Part shown: positions 32,313 through 43,534 of the stretch, piece after piece
Layout of the letters: every line of letters begins with the position of its first letter
Position numbering within the stretch: position 1 is the first letter of the stretch
Assembly (NCBI RefSeq): GCF_028372415.1
Contig: NC_092879.1
Coordinates: 67,347,427 to 67,411,426 of the forward strand
Length of the DNA: 64,000 bases
DNA from: Notamacropus eugenii
Lineage: Eukaryota > Chordata > Mammalia > Diprotodontia > Macropodidae
Reading direction: 5' to 3'
Notes under the pieces: generated by a model
Told to the model about the DNA's origin: nothing
Database searches by the model: none
The model's input: the letters and a program-made list of their open reading frames with translations, nothing else
Position numbers and translations under genes: made by a program

Positions 32313-32882
32313 AAACTACTACCATTTCACAGAGAAATCAGGAACCCAAATGTGCAAAGTCTCAAAATGCAAAAGACTAATTATTTCATTTGTACCCTAA
32401 CCACGTATAATTGTGCACCCGCTCTCCTAATCAGCTACAGCATTACAGATTCTACTTTGTAATGAGCTCTTATCAAAAATGAACACCTAAACCAAGATTT
32501 GTAAACTGCCCTCAAATTGCATTTAAGAATGCTAAGTAGAAACTCCTCTAAGGTTTTAAACATTATGTAAATACTCTAAAGATACCAAATCTATAACTAG
32601 CAGAATAATAAGAAAAGGATTGGAGACTTTAAAAGAAGATATTCCCCACCCTTACACATCCCCCTCTATACACACAGAGTTCATTAACACAGAACGCATC
32701 TGATGTGACCAAAAAGATGAAAGAATGGACATTTTCTCTAGTCCCACCAATTCGCAAAAAGAAAAAATAAATAAATGAATTATATGCATCAGAGACAGAG
32801 CATTTACAGCTGAATCCACAGGACAAAAAAGAAAAGAAAATGCCAACCAGGTAAAATCCTTAGGGATTAACCCTTTAAAGTT
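32313..32882. other. Unassigned interval, no gene seen
   Basis: No element recognised. The two overlapping minus frames at 32.6-32.9 kb (65 and 80 codons) show no domain. Confidence 0.4.
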
Positions 32883-32925
32883 CTCATTCACCAAGTATTC
32901 ATTGAACTCCTGCTATAGGACAACC

Positions 32926-33146
32926 AAGCAGCCAGGTGGTTCAGTGGATAGAGCGCTGAGCCTGGAGTCAGGAAGACTCATCTTCCTGAGTACAAATCTG
33001 ACTTCAGATACTCATTAGCTGTGTGACCCTTGGCAAGTCACTTCATCCTGTTTGCCTCAGTTTCTTCATCTATAAAATGAGTTGCTAAGAAAACCCCAAA
33101 TGGGGTCACGGAGAGCTGGACACAACTGAACAACAACAACAACAAT
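32926..33146 (+). mobile_element. MAR1 SINE inserted in L2, internally deleted
   Basis: Head CCAGGTGGTTCAGTGGATAG, core GTGTGACCCTTGGCAAGTCA, end GGGGTCACGGAGAGCTGGAC then AACAACAACAACAA. The usual 'ggcaaaccactccag' middle is missing. Imperfect flanks TATAGGACA and TATGTGACA may be its target duplication. Confidence 0.88.
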
Positions 33147-33245
33147 ATGTGACAGTCACAGTGCTAGGCACTGGGGACATAAGGGCAAAGAATGACACAG
33201 TCACTACTCAAAATGAGCTTACATTCTAATAGGGAAGATAACATG

Positions 33246-33292
33246 TGTGTATATATGTATATATATATATATACATTATATATATATGAAAA
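33246..33292. repeat. TA-rich simple repeat
   Basis: GTATATATGTATATATATAT-type tract inside the L2 fragment. Confidence 0.85.
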
Positions 33293-33619
33293 CATGTACA
33301 GTACAGATATGAAGTTGGCACACACACATGCACAAAGTAGTTAAATGCAAGTTGGTTAGAGAGGGAGGACACTAACACTTGAAGGGATCAGGAAAGGATT
33401 TACGCAGGAGATGATGCTTGAGATGCATATTAAAGGAAGAGAAGGCCTCTATGAGGTGGAGGGAAGGAAACTGTGCATGCCAGGCATGGAGATGCGCATG
33501 CAAAGGCATGGAGATGGGAGACAGAGTATAAGTGACTTGCAGAGAAAAGACTAGTTTACTTGGATTGCAGAGTGCAGAAAGGAGGAACGATTTTGGCAGC
33601 CTAGTGTTAGGAGAAAAAG

Positions 33620-35900
33620 CAGAGACAAAACTATTCCTTTTTGCTGATAGTTTACTTAGAAAATCTTAGGAAAGGAGAAAAGAAACTAATTGATAAGATT
33701 CATAACCAGTAAAGTTTCAGGTTACAAAATAAAGTCATAAAATGAACAGCACTTCAATACAGTAATAATAAAGTCCAGAAAGCAGTAACAGAAAGGGAAA
33801 TCCCTTTCAAAATAATAATATGCATACAATCAAACTACAATATACATAAAATATCTGGGAGTCAATCTACCAAAGCACACACTCAATACCTATATAGATA
33901 GAATCATAAAATGTTCCTTAAAGAAGAAAAAAAAGTACCAAATAGCTGGAGGAACATTGAGTTCTCACAGTTGGGCTGAGCCAATATAATGAAAGTGAGA
34001 ATGTTAACAAAGTTAATTTACAGATTTTGTGCTATACTAATCAAACTACCAAAGGGATATTTTGCAGAGCCAGACAAAACAAGATCAAAATTCATTTGGA
34101 AGACCAAAAGAATTAGAATGTCAAGGGAAATCATGGAAAAGAAAGTCAGGAATGAAGGAGGAACAGTATTTCCAGACCTCAAACCGTAACATAAAGCCAT
34201 AATCAAAACCATTTGCTACTGGTTTAAAAATAGAAAAGTAGATCAATAGAACAGACTATACAAAGAAGAATCAGAAATAACTGAACTCAATAACCCAGAG
34301 TTTGGTAAACCCCAAAATGTAAATTACTTAGGAAATTACCCACCTTTGACAAGAGCTGTTCAAAAAACCAGAAAAACAACTGGGGAAAATTAGGTTTAGA
34401 CCAACATGTTCCAAAATAAATCCAAAATGGATATGTGACCTGAATATTAAAGATCATGCCTTAAAAATTTTTTATAAAAGAAGTAGAAGACATACTTCTT
34501 AAGGCTGTGGGTATGGAATGAATTCTTTATCAAGCAAAAAATAGAAGTTATTATAAAAAAATAAAATAAATAATTTTGATTACATGAAATCTAAAAGTTT
34601 TTCCATTAACAAATAAATGTATCTAGGATAAACAGGGAAATGGTCAACTAGGAAACAATCTTTTGTACTGAACTTCTCTGAAAAGAATGTGATATCAAAG
34701 GTATAAAGACAGCTAACAGAAACATACCAAAACAAAAACCATGCCCCAATAGATAAGTGGCCAAAAGTTATGAATGGTCTTCAAAAGAACTGTAAAGTAT
34801 TAATAATCATGTGAAAAAATGCTCCAGATTACTAACTATAAGAGGGAGGTAAAACAAAACAATGCTGACATTTCACTCCATATCTAGCAAATAGGAAAAG
34901 AGGACAATAAATACGAATGGTCACTGTTGGAAGAGGTGTATAGACACCCACACTAATGCATTGTTGGTGGAACTATTTCATCATTCTGAATAGCATTTGA
35001 AATTGCACGAAGAAAGTTTCTAAAAAGTCCACATTCTCTGAACCAGAGATTCAACTGCTAAGACATCCAAAGGAGGTCACCAACAATAAGAAAGGCCTCC
35101 CAAGCACTAAAATATTTTCAACAGCAGTTTTTGTGGTGACCAAGTAGATGCCCATCAGATGAGGAATGGCCAAACAAATGGTGATACTTAAACGTATGGA
35201 ATATTACTGTACTAATGTTCAGTCATTTCAGTTGTACCCAGCTCTCTATGACCCCATTTGGGGTTTTCTTGGCAAAGTAGTTTGCCATTCTTTCTCCAAC
35301 TCATTTTGCAGATGAAGAAACTGAGGCAAAGAGGGTTAAGCAACTGACCCAGTGTCACACAGCTAGTAGGTGTCTGAGGTTGGATTTGAACTCAGGAAGA
35401 ACAGTCTTCCTGACTCCAATCCCAGTGCTCCATTCACTGTGCCACCTAGCTACCCATTACTCTACAATAAGAAATGGTAAATACCAAGAAAGCAAAGAAG
35501 CATGAAAAAGTAGATACAAACGGATACAGAGTAAAGTGATCTGAATGAGGAAAACAGTATACACACTGACTACAATAATGCAAATGGAAAAAATGACAAC
35601 ATAACAACCGAAATGGAATGTTATAAAATAATGATAACCAAACTTGATTCCAAAGAAGAGATAGGAGAAGGCACATCCATGTGTTTCTTTACAAAGAAGG
35701 GGATCATGAATGTGGAACACTGAATATAACATGAGCCTTTTTTATATGTTGATCAATTTCACTGAAATTGTTTTCTTCCTTTTTTGTGTTCTTTTTTTAT
35801 GTGGGATGGTAATATTCTCTGGGAAAAAGTAGTGGTACAGACACCACAGAGGGAAAGGTGGCTCATTTAAAAACAAAAGATATCAACAGAAATTTATTTT
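33620..35900 (+). mobile_element. L1 ORF2 3' half and 3' UTR, split by MAR1
   Basis: An RT-distal stretch runs from about 33,640. SKFIWKTKRIR (about 34,084-34,116) matches the conserved FIW block after the L1 RT domain. AATGGCCAAACAAATGGTGA near 35,164 is the C-terminal 'GEW-K-WY' block, and a 3' UTR follows to about 35,900. Many stops and frameshifts. A MAR1 SINE interrupts it at 35,213-35,455. Confidence 0.82.
35203..35465 (-). mobile_element. MAR1 SINE with target duplication
   Basis: The body is 35,213-35,455, complement of MAR1 from ATGACCCCATTTGGGGTTTT to GCCACCTAGCTACCC. Flanks ATTACTGTAC (35,203-35,212) and ATTACTCTAC (35,456-35,465) match at 9 of 10 bases. The L1 sequence continues across the site. 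Confidence 0.93.
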
Positions 35901-36854
35901 TTTTGAATGGAAGGAAAGGCAGCGGGGCATAAATATCCTCTGTGTATAAAAATGAAACAAAGTTAACAGGAGAAACAACGTAGAGGGAGGCTCAAGGACA
36001 CTTAATAGAGAGAGTATTTTACTCTGACTCAATGTAGATAGAAAACTATTAAATGCACTGGCTTCATTGTTTCTCACCACTGGCTCCGGAAGGACAGAGG
36101 ATGAATTCTGAGAATTAGTTGGGTAGGCTCACTATAAAAGACAGTATGTATCTCTTTGCTCTCCTTGTTTTTGATCTTTGCAATTTAACTCTTAGAATTC
36201 GTCAGTTAGGAAAAATAAATACATTAGAAAAAAGGAAATAGAAAAAAATTCATATCAAGAGAAAAACTGACTGTTTTGGAAAGCCTTTTGCTCTGCCACC
36301 CAGCAAATTTTAAAAAATCATTTTTGGTGTCTATTTTTAAAAGGTAGGAAAACGGCACTCATTTATCAGGATGGGAAATTGTCTGAAACATTCGAGGGGC
36401 TGCATAGTGAACAAGGGGGAGAGAAACTCAAGTTGAAACTGCAACAAGATTTAAAAACATGGCTTATAAAAATTACCCTCAGTAAATAATCAAGGGAAAC
36501 TTCCTGAGCAAAACATTGAAGGAAAAATGTTCTTCCTGACACCATCCCCAACTCCCACCCATCTTAGAACAACCTCACTCTAGCAATGAATTTTGCTGTG
36601 TGCTTATTTCAGAAAAACAAACTCTAATTTCCATTAAAGACTTTGATAGTGCAGGAAAGAGTAAGAAAAACAAACTGGTGGGAAGACAGTGGATAATCCC
36701 AAAAGCCATTCATAGTTGGCTTGAAATAGACATTATATAAATCTTAAAAGATGAGATGCATTATTACATGCACATAGACAGATGGTTTTCAAGGACCAGA
36801 AAGCAGTCTGATCAGGGAGTTGCAAATCTGTCTAGTGGTAGCTTTTTCCAAATA
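35901..36854. other. Repeat-poor block, no gene seen
   Basis: About 950 bp without a recognisable repeat or exon. Small minus frames (61-65 codons) carry no signature. Confidence 0.4.
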
Positions 36855-36946
36855 GAATATAATATACTTGAGAGTAGGCACTGTCTCTTCTCTTTCTATC
36901 CTCAGTGCCTAGAACACAGTAGACACTTAAATGCCTGTTGACTGGC
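36855..36946 (+). mobile_element. L2 3' end
   Basis: ATACTTGAGAGTAGGCACTG, then AGTGCCTAGAACACAGTAGA and ATGCCTGTTGACTGG. Confidence 0.85.
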
Positions 36947-37107
36947 CCCAGAAGGAAGACCTAGGACCAAATGGGTGGACCCAAGAGGGTGGTAGATTTT
37001 GTCAAAATGCCACTAATATCTGTCTAACAGTAGAATTGGCCGCCTTGAGGTGGGATGAGTGCCCTATTGCTAGATTTGTGGAATCAGAAGTTGAATAGTC
37101 ACTTAGA

Positions 37108-37188
37108 GAATCACAGGACTTAGGGCTGGACGCAGCCTTAGCAATCATTTAGTTAAATACTTTGACAGATGACAAAATCTGAAGGCCT
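37108..37188 (-). mobile_element. THER1-like tail
   Basis: GAATCACAGGACTTAGGGCT followed by a CAATCATTTAG block. Confidence 0.6.
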
Positions 37189-37227
37189 AATTATCATTCC
37201 TTCTGAGCCACTGTTTGTTCCCGAAGT

Positions 37228-37306
37228 CAGCCATTCAATCAATCAATCAACAAGCACATATTAAGTACCCTCTCTGTGTGCCAAGCATTGTGCCAAACAG
37301 CATTAT
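37228..37306 (-). mobile_element. L2 3' end
   Basis: TCAATCAATCAATCAACAAG, then GTGTGCCAAGCATTGTGCCA. Confidence 0.75.
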
Positions 37307-38044
37307 GGACTCCCGTGCAGGAGTTTTTAAATGCATCCCTAGAGAATTAGCAGGATGCCTGGTTGTGTCCTCACTGCAGATTGAGTCAAAGAATGCTACT
37401 TCAGGAAGTTTGCACATCCTCCAAATATGTACCAGGACTCCAACTAGGCCCCAAATGAAGGCTCTGCTGACATCACTCAAGTGATTCCACAGCTGTTCCA
37501 TCCCTAGACAGCTGCCTGTTGCATTTGGAATGTAGTAATTACAGCCGAGGAGAGAAATACTGTCAAAATTTGACATCTGCATTCTCTCAGAGAATCATAT
37601 GGATACAACAATCTGGAGGAGGTTAAAGCTTCAGGATTTCACTAAAATGACCTGTTTATTTTGGTTCTTTTTCTCTCCAAGGAATCCTATCATTATGTTT
37701 TCCCTCGGAAATGTACCTTCGAACCACCATGACAGTTTATCTCTAGGTGTTATAGCTGAATCACTGACAGGTCATCAAAAGTTCAAATTTCTGGGATTCG
37801 TGGTTGCAAAGGATAAACAAAGTGGCCCAGTACGAAAATCAGCTATTTTAGAAATGCCTAGAAACTGGTATTTATGATTTAAAGGGCCATAGATTGCTAA
37901 TTCTACCACTTTTTGAACAGGTAGCCTAATCGTTCATTTTTAAAAAATGCTTTTACATTCTTAATTATATAAAGGCTCCATAAAGATGAATGAGGGATAC
38001 GGATGGGAAAGACTATGAACTTATGTATTTACCCATTTATTTTT
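37307..38044. other. Repeat-poor interval, no gene seen
   Basis: The longest frames are a 111-codon minus frame (37,247-37,582) and a 92-codon plus frame (37,599-37,877). Neither shows a domain or splice framework, and the first begins in L2 DNA. Confidence 0.4.
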
Positions 38045-38880
38045 TTCAAAGAAACATTTATTAAGCTCCTATCATGCAAAGGCACTCCCTCTTATAGGTG
38101 CAAGGGATTGAAGCCCCTCAAAAAGTTTATATTCTACTGGGGAGGAGTAATACACGTACACAGACAAGTAGATGTAAAGTTATTTAAGTTGGGAAAGATA
38201 GAAGAGAGAAAGTTTCTTGGAGGGAGTGGCATGTGAATTAGACCTGGAAGGGAGAAAAGGCTTGGGAAAGGAAGAGATAGGGAAAGAATACACTTGGGGA
38301 TGATGATCATGCAAATAAATGCCTATGCAATGTAGGAGAAATGCCAAGTTAAAGCAAGCTGGTAGGCCATTCTTCTAGGGATGTGGAATGAAGGAAGGAA
38401 GAGGAATGAAATAAGTCTATGAAGGCAAGGTAGAGTCAGATTACAGAAGGCTTTAAATGTCTGTGATGCTGATTCATTTATTTGTTTTATCTTAGAAGCA
38501 ATAGAGAGTTACTATTTTCAGGGTAGAGGAGTGAGATGGTTGAACCTGTGCCTTAGTAAAACAATTTTGGGAGCCCTATGGAACATGGATATGGGGAGAC
38601 AAAGATTGGGAGCATTGAGATGAAGTTAGAAGTCTGTTATGATACCAGGAAAGAGGTCACATGAATCTGAACTAGGAGGTTGGACCTGCGGATGAAGAGA
38701 AAGGAATGGTTGTAAGAGAAAGAAGCAGCAAGACCTAGCAATTGATCAGATATGAGGGGTAAGGAGGGAGAAGTCAAGAATATTTCAAGATCATGAACCT
38801 GACTGAGGAGGAGGTGCCCACAAAATAAATAGCAAGAGTTAGTCTTTGAGTAAAGAAGGACTAGATCTGTGATTTCAAGA
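38045..38880 (-). mobile_element. L2 LINE, long fragment
   Basis: It starts GAAACATTTATTAAGCTCCT and continues with GCATGTGAATTAGACCTGGA, TAGAGAGTTACTATTTTCAG, GAGTGAGATGGTTGAACCTG and a GGAGAAGTCAAGAATATTTC block. These are in the order of the L2 complement from its 3' end into ORF2. Confidence 0.82.
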
Positions 38881-38884
38881 AACT

Positions 38885-39090
38885 TCTGGGCAAAGAACCT
38901 CCCTTAACCAAGGCAACTTGGCACCTTCTCTGTAACATATAATCTTAGATAGTTGTCTACAACACTGAGAACTTAAGTGACTTGTCAAGAGTCACACAGT
39001 CAGTATGTGTAAGAGGCTGAACTTGAACCCAGGTCTTCCTGGCATCAAGGCCAGCTCTTTATAAATTGTGCCAGGCTATCTTTCAGAAAA
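38885..39090 (-). mobile_element. CORE-SINE, 'CAACTCT' tail family
   Basis: AAGGCAACTTGGCACCTTCT, TAGATAGTTGTCTACAACAC, then AGAGTCACACAGTCAGTATG and a CTTGAACCCAGGTCTTCCTG head. Confidence 0.75.
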
Positions 39091-39167
39091 TTAATTAATA
39101 ACTTGATTAACATGACTTCAAAGTCAAAGATTCGATGGTATTTTCATGCCAAAGCATCTTATGATAT

Positions 39168-39455
39168 GCATTCAAACAAACATTTATTAAGTACCTATTG
39201 TATGCAAATCACCTTGGAGATACATAGGAAAAAATTATATAGTCCCTACCTTCAAGGAACTTATATTTTACTGGGGGAGGAATAGATATAACACACAAAA
39301 AGATAAGTAAATACAAATGACATATTATTAATGCAATCTAATTTTAAGTGGGAGAAAGTACTAATAACTGAGTAAAATTAAGAAAGGTCCCTTGTGGGAG
39401 ATAGCACTAGAGATATTCTTCAAAGAAAGCCAGAGATCCTAAAAGCAAAAAGTAA
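39168..39455 (-). mobile_element. L2 3' end
   Basis: AACATTTATTAAGTACCTAT, then CTACCTTCAAGGAACTTATA with TTTTACTGGGGGAGGAA. Confidence 0.82.
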
Positions 39456-39464
39456 GCAGGGACT

Positions 39465-40135
39465 GACTCCCCATTTCTATCAAGGATACCCCATTCTTCC
39501 ATTCATGACCTTCAGCAATGTGTTATTCGCAAGTCTTCACCCTCACCCCAGTGTCTAATTAGTTGCCAAGTCTTGTCCATTCCATCACCTCCACTTCTCC
39601 CATAACCATCTTCCTCTCTCTGCTCACACTCCAAACATGGTAGTTGAAACCTTCATTACCCTGAACTGTTCCAATAGGTTCCTAATGAGAAGGCTCCCTA
39701 TATCCAGTCACTCCTCTCTCCCACTCACCCTCTACACAGTTATCAGTGAGATGACTATAGCCCAGGCTTGACCATGTCATACCTCTACTGAAATAGTTCC
39801 ATTTTCCTTAAGATAAAATATACTCCCAACTGTCATTTAAAGTTTGTCACAATGTGCCTCCAGTCTACCTTTCCAGCACTACTCACACGGACTCATGGCA
39901 GGCTCTGGCCACAGTGGCCTACTTACCATTCCCTATGCAAGGCATTACAACCCCTACCTCTGTTTCTTTGACATAAGGCCTAGAATTCTCTCTATTCCTT
40001 ACCTCCCTCATAAAACCCTAGTTCTCTTTGTAGTTCAACTCAAGTGCTACCTCAAAGAGGCATTACCTGATTTACACTGTTATTTCCCCATCAATCACTT
40101 TATTTTTTATATGTCCTGAATTCCCTGTACAAGAT
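39465..40135 (+). mobile_element. L2 LINE, 3' terminal 0.65 kb
   Basis: AGTTGCCAAGTCTTGTCCAT, CTTGACCATGTCATACCTCT, AAGTTTGTCACAATGTGCCT and CAACTCAAGTGCTACCTCAA follow the L2 sense order to the terminal block. A 91-codon plus frame at 39,844-40,119 is remnant L2. Confidence 0.88.
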
Positions 40136-40164
40136 ATTCCATTTTCTGCCTCCTTGCTCTTGTA

Positions 40165-40412
40165 CAATGAGGATATAGAGAAAGAGAAAATACTACCCCT
40201 TCCCCTCAAGCAGCATACATTATACTGGAGAAGATGACAGTATAATGTGGAGGCAGAATCAGTAAGATGTGGCAACTAACAAGATATGGGGGTTGAGGGA
40301 GATGGATTGAGGGAAGAGTCAAGGATGACATCAAGGTTGTGAATCTGGGCAAGTAGAATTAGAAATGGACAAGTTCATAGAACAGATAGTTTGGGAGGGG
40401 GAGTATGAAAAA
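40165..40412 (-). mobile_element. L2 fragments
   Basis: CCCCTCAAGCAGCATACATT and CAAGGATGACATCAAGGTTG are two separate L2 regions now adjacent, indicating an internal deletion or two copies. Confidence 0.65.
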
Positions 40413-40954
40413 TATTTATCTCTTTAAAGAGATAAATGGACAGTAATCCCAGTAACTCTATCGGGCCTAGTCTTGTGCTATTAAAGTAGGGGCAATGCCC
40501 ATACAAATATAGTACTTTCCATTAGCTTCCATTTTGTCCTAGATAATGCACTCATATTTTGGCATGGTAAAAATGAATGAACCTTTTGTAGCACCATGTA
40601 GGAGAAAATGATCAATAATGCATGTTGCTATTTAACTAACTAAACATTATTCACAGGACTACTTAAATTTTTTTTAAAGACAAAGTCTCCTCATCTCCAG
40701 GCTAAAAGTACAAGAGCCACTCATGATCCTGATCCCCCCACTCATCAGCATCAGAGCTTTGATCTCCATTTCTAACCAGGTCCAGTTCTTCATACATTAG
40801 GCAGTCTAGTAGCCCTCTGCTTCCAGGAACTCACTATATTGATGACAGACTTACTGTGGACAGAATACAATACAATATAACATAATGCAATATGATTATG
40901 GTGGGAAGAAAAGCAAATGATGTGAGACTTACTATATATAATAATATGATAAAT
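40413..40954. other. Unassigned interval, no gene seen
   Basis: No element recognised. Confidence 0.4.
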
Positions 40955-41098
40955 GTTTATTAAAATATAATAAACATTTATTAATTGCTTACTATGTGCC
41001 AGGCTTTATGTTAAGTGGTAGGGATACAAATAAGAGAAAGAAAGACAGTCCTGCCCTCAAGGGGCTTACAGTCTGATGGAGGAAAGCTGAAAAAGGGA
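40955..41098 (-). mobile_element. L2 3' end
   Basis: CATTTATTAATTGCTTACTA, then TGTGCCAGGCTTTATGTTAA and CCCTCAAGGGGCTTACAGTC. Confidence 0.9.
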
Positions 41099-41128
41099 GG
41101 GAATGGTAAGAGGACATGACAATGGAAG

Positions 41129-41365
41129 AGTCAAAACCAAGCAGAGCAGCTGGTATGAAATGAAGAGTTGACTGAGAATTGAGCCCTCTCCACAGGGAGG
41201 CTTTGAAAGAAGGTGTTTTTTTTTGCCCTACCCTCCAGTCACGTTTCTGAAGAAGTGTGAATCAGAAAGTTGATGCGATCTTCATAATGAGGCATTTCCC
41301 TGTGATGAGCTTATGGCTGGGGGAAAGAATATGATATATGATTATCAAGTCAAAACCAAGCAGAG
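41129..41365. repeat. 18-bp direct repeat flanking about 200 bp
   Basis: AGTCAAAACCAAGCAGAG occurs exactly at 41,129-41,146 and 41,348-41,365. The interval between has a T10-type run in its middle but no terminal A-tail. It could be a target-site duplication or a small tandem duplication. Confidence 0.8.
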
Positions 41366-41394
41366 TAGGCAGTGTGTGAAAAATCTGATGAACA

Positions 41395-41482
41395 CAGACC
41401 ACTGCAGCTCATAACTCCTGAGCCGAAAAGATCCACCAGCCTCAGCTTCCCAGTCTAAACTGGGATTAGAGGCATTTGCCAA
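41395..41482 (-). pseudogene. 7SL (SRP) RNA 5'-domain fragment
   Basis: The plus strand reads CACTGCAGCTCATAACTCCT, then GATCCACCAGCCTCAGCTTC and CTGGGATTAGAGGCA. This is the complement of the 5' (Alu) domain of SRP RNA. Marsupials lack 7SL-derived Alu-type SINEs, so this is best read as a fragment of a 7SL RNA retrocopy. It abuts the L1 fragment that starts at 41,485, in opposite orientation. Confidence 0.72.
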
Positions 41483-41484
41483 TC

Positions 41485-41948
41485 AGTTTGTGTTTCTTTA
41501 AAAGCCTCAACAAAAAGGTGGCAAGCAATAGGAGTAGTCAATATTGTAAATATTGGCAAGACCATGGGAGGTCAGGAACAGTAACCCACTGTGGTGGAGC
41601 AATAAAATGGTTTGATCATTCAGAAACACAATTTGGAATTATGCAAAAAAAAAATGACAAAACTTTTTATATAGCCTTTGACCTAGTAGCTCCACTATTA
41701 GACGCAGATCCCCATGAAAGTCAAAGGCAGAACAAAAGGTCCAACATTTACCAAAACACTCAGAACACAACTCTTTTTGTGTTAGCAAAGAAGTGGAAAC
41801 AAAGACAGTGTCCACTGATTAGAGAACAGTTAAAAAACAAACACCATAGCCCATGTAGGCAATGGAATATGATACTGTACAATATGAAGTGATAAATACT
41901 AGAAAGTCAGAGAAACATGGTAAAATGTATTTGACACAGAAGAACAAG
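41485..41948 (+). mobile_element. L1 ORF2 C-terminal fragment
   Basis: A 138-codon open stretch (41,476-41,892) contains VLAKKWKQRQCPLIREQLK, matching the end of L1 ORF2 (AKTWKQ-CPSI-EWL-type). It lacks a start and upstream domains and ends before the expected C-terminus. Confidence 0.78.
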
Positions 41949-42234
41949 ACATAAGCACCATGTGGCTCCCTCCTCTTCCTCCCTACCAGCCTGACCTACT
42001 GCTTTGGGACTCACACCAGACACCATGAATGCCACAGAGGAACTTCTGCCCTGGGGATCCACTCTTCTAATTGGTGACTGCTGTCTCTCCTAGAATCCAC
42101 TGTCCAGAAAGTCTTGCCTGTTCCTCACTGCATGCGTGGTCATTTACTCCTCAGCTTCTTCACAAACTGCCTCACAGATCACCTTTGTTAAGAGGAGGAA
42201 GGAGATGGACCTTGACTTTGGGAGTTTCTTTAAA
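41949..42234. other. Unassigned interval, no gene seen
   Basis: No element recognised. Confidence 0.4.
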
Positions 42235-42378
42235 AAGGTCAAGGAGCAGAAAGAGAAAGGCAGGGACAGAGACAAAAAGACAAAGAGAGAGACAGAGAAA
42301 GACAGAGAGAATGAAACTCAGAGACAAAGAGACATAGAAACTAAAACACAGAGACGCACAGAGAGAGAAAAAGCTAGG
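42235..42378. repeat. GA/GACA-rich simple repeat
   Basis: Purine-rich AGAGACA/AGAAAG units. The 88- and 98-codon lysine/arginine-rich frames across it (42,071-42,432) are products of the repeat. Confidence 0.88.
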
Positions 42379-43534
42379 TGTCTCTCTCCTTGCTCTCCTT
42401 TCCAGGAAAGGGGAGGGAGAAGTGGTTGGTAATGTCTAGAAGCATATGTGATCTAAAACAGGCATCAATAAAACTTATTTTTAAAACCTTCCCGAATTTT
42501 GGTAAGCTTGTTGTATCTTCGAGCTGTAAACGACCTACAGCCTCATTAAAATCTGTCAAATTGCACCTGAAGCACATCCCACACTGGATGTGTCAGACCA
42601 GGTCTTCATTTTCATTCCAAGTTTGTTTCCTCACAGCCTCATTTGAGGTCCAACTTAACTTTGGTTCCTTCAGGGACAGGAGCCCAGAGCTTGTTCATTT
42701 GGAGAACTGACTGAAAAAGACTCTGGGTTTTATCTTCATGGCAGCCAGGAGGTGTTTGTAAATACTGTAACAATTACCATAGCAAAAGGACATGATCAAA
42801 TGTATGATCAAAACAGCCAAATCAGGCAAAATTCCCTCATTATGGTTCAATGTTACATAATGCTATATGGGGCAGATGTCGTCAGGGAAACATGATAGAA
42901 AGAGAAGAAGACAGGATGAGAGTTAACAGGGACACAAAATGCTCCCCTTTGAATCTTATGAGAAAGTGAAGGACTTCAGTACCTTGGGTCGACTCAGTGC
43001 AGCAGAGTGATGTGAGGCTATGGACACATAAATATCACAGAATGGTCATGCACAGAGAGGTTGGGATCTGCATCATTAGAGGGGACTTCTGAATTAGTGA
43101 AATAACTGCATTTGAGTTTGGGAGCATTAGGTGAGTAAATGAATGTAGGAGGCAGAGATGGCTTCTCTTTCACCAGTTCCCCTTAGTATGAGCAAATACC
43201 ATGCCATCCACCAACACCATTCCCAACAGGTCCTATGACCTCTCTCTTCCTCTCCCTCTCAGCTTTTTGGTCTTTCAAGAAGTTCACAGAGTCAGGCTCC
43301 ATTTCTCCCCAATATTATATCCACAATGGTCTTCCAGGAAAACAATAAATGCTAAAAACAGCCAAGACTGAGGGGATGATTGCTAGTGGAGTGAATGTGA
43401 TAGGTCCCTCTAACTTTCTTCTGCAGAATGGATGAGAACTTGGGAACTCAATACCTCCAAGATCATTTTTAGCCTCTAAGCTAGAGAGGAAGGCAACCTG
43501 AATTTGGAAGGGCCTTGAGATCAGACCATAGGAT
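42379..43534. other. Repeat-poor block, no gene seen
   Basis: About 1.15 kb with no recognisable repeat. A 110-codon plus frame (42,378-42,710) overlaps a 67-codon minus frame; neither has a domain. Confidence 0.4.

Larger units (their letters stand above)
32883..33605 (-). mobile_element. L2 LINE fragment split by MAR1
   Basis: The L2 tail complement starts AAGTATTCATTGAACTCCTG and resumes after a SINE with ACAGTGCTAGGCACTGGGGA. It continues through GATGCTTGAGATGCATATTA and GCATGCCAGGCATGGAGATG. Confidence 0.8.

Noticed and set aside
37247..37582. 111-codon minus-strand open frame
   Set aside because: Begins in an L2 tail; no domain and no splice sites around it.
41400..41482. Alu-like text suggesting primate contamination
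   Set aside because: It is the 7SL 5' domain that Alu derives from; the rest of the flanks are marsupial repeats and no Alu dimer is present.
42071..42432. Lysine/arginine/glutamate-rich frames
   Set aside because: Products of the GA/GACA simple repeat, not a coiled-coil protein.
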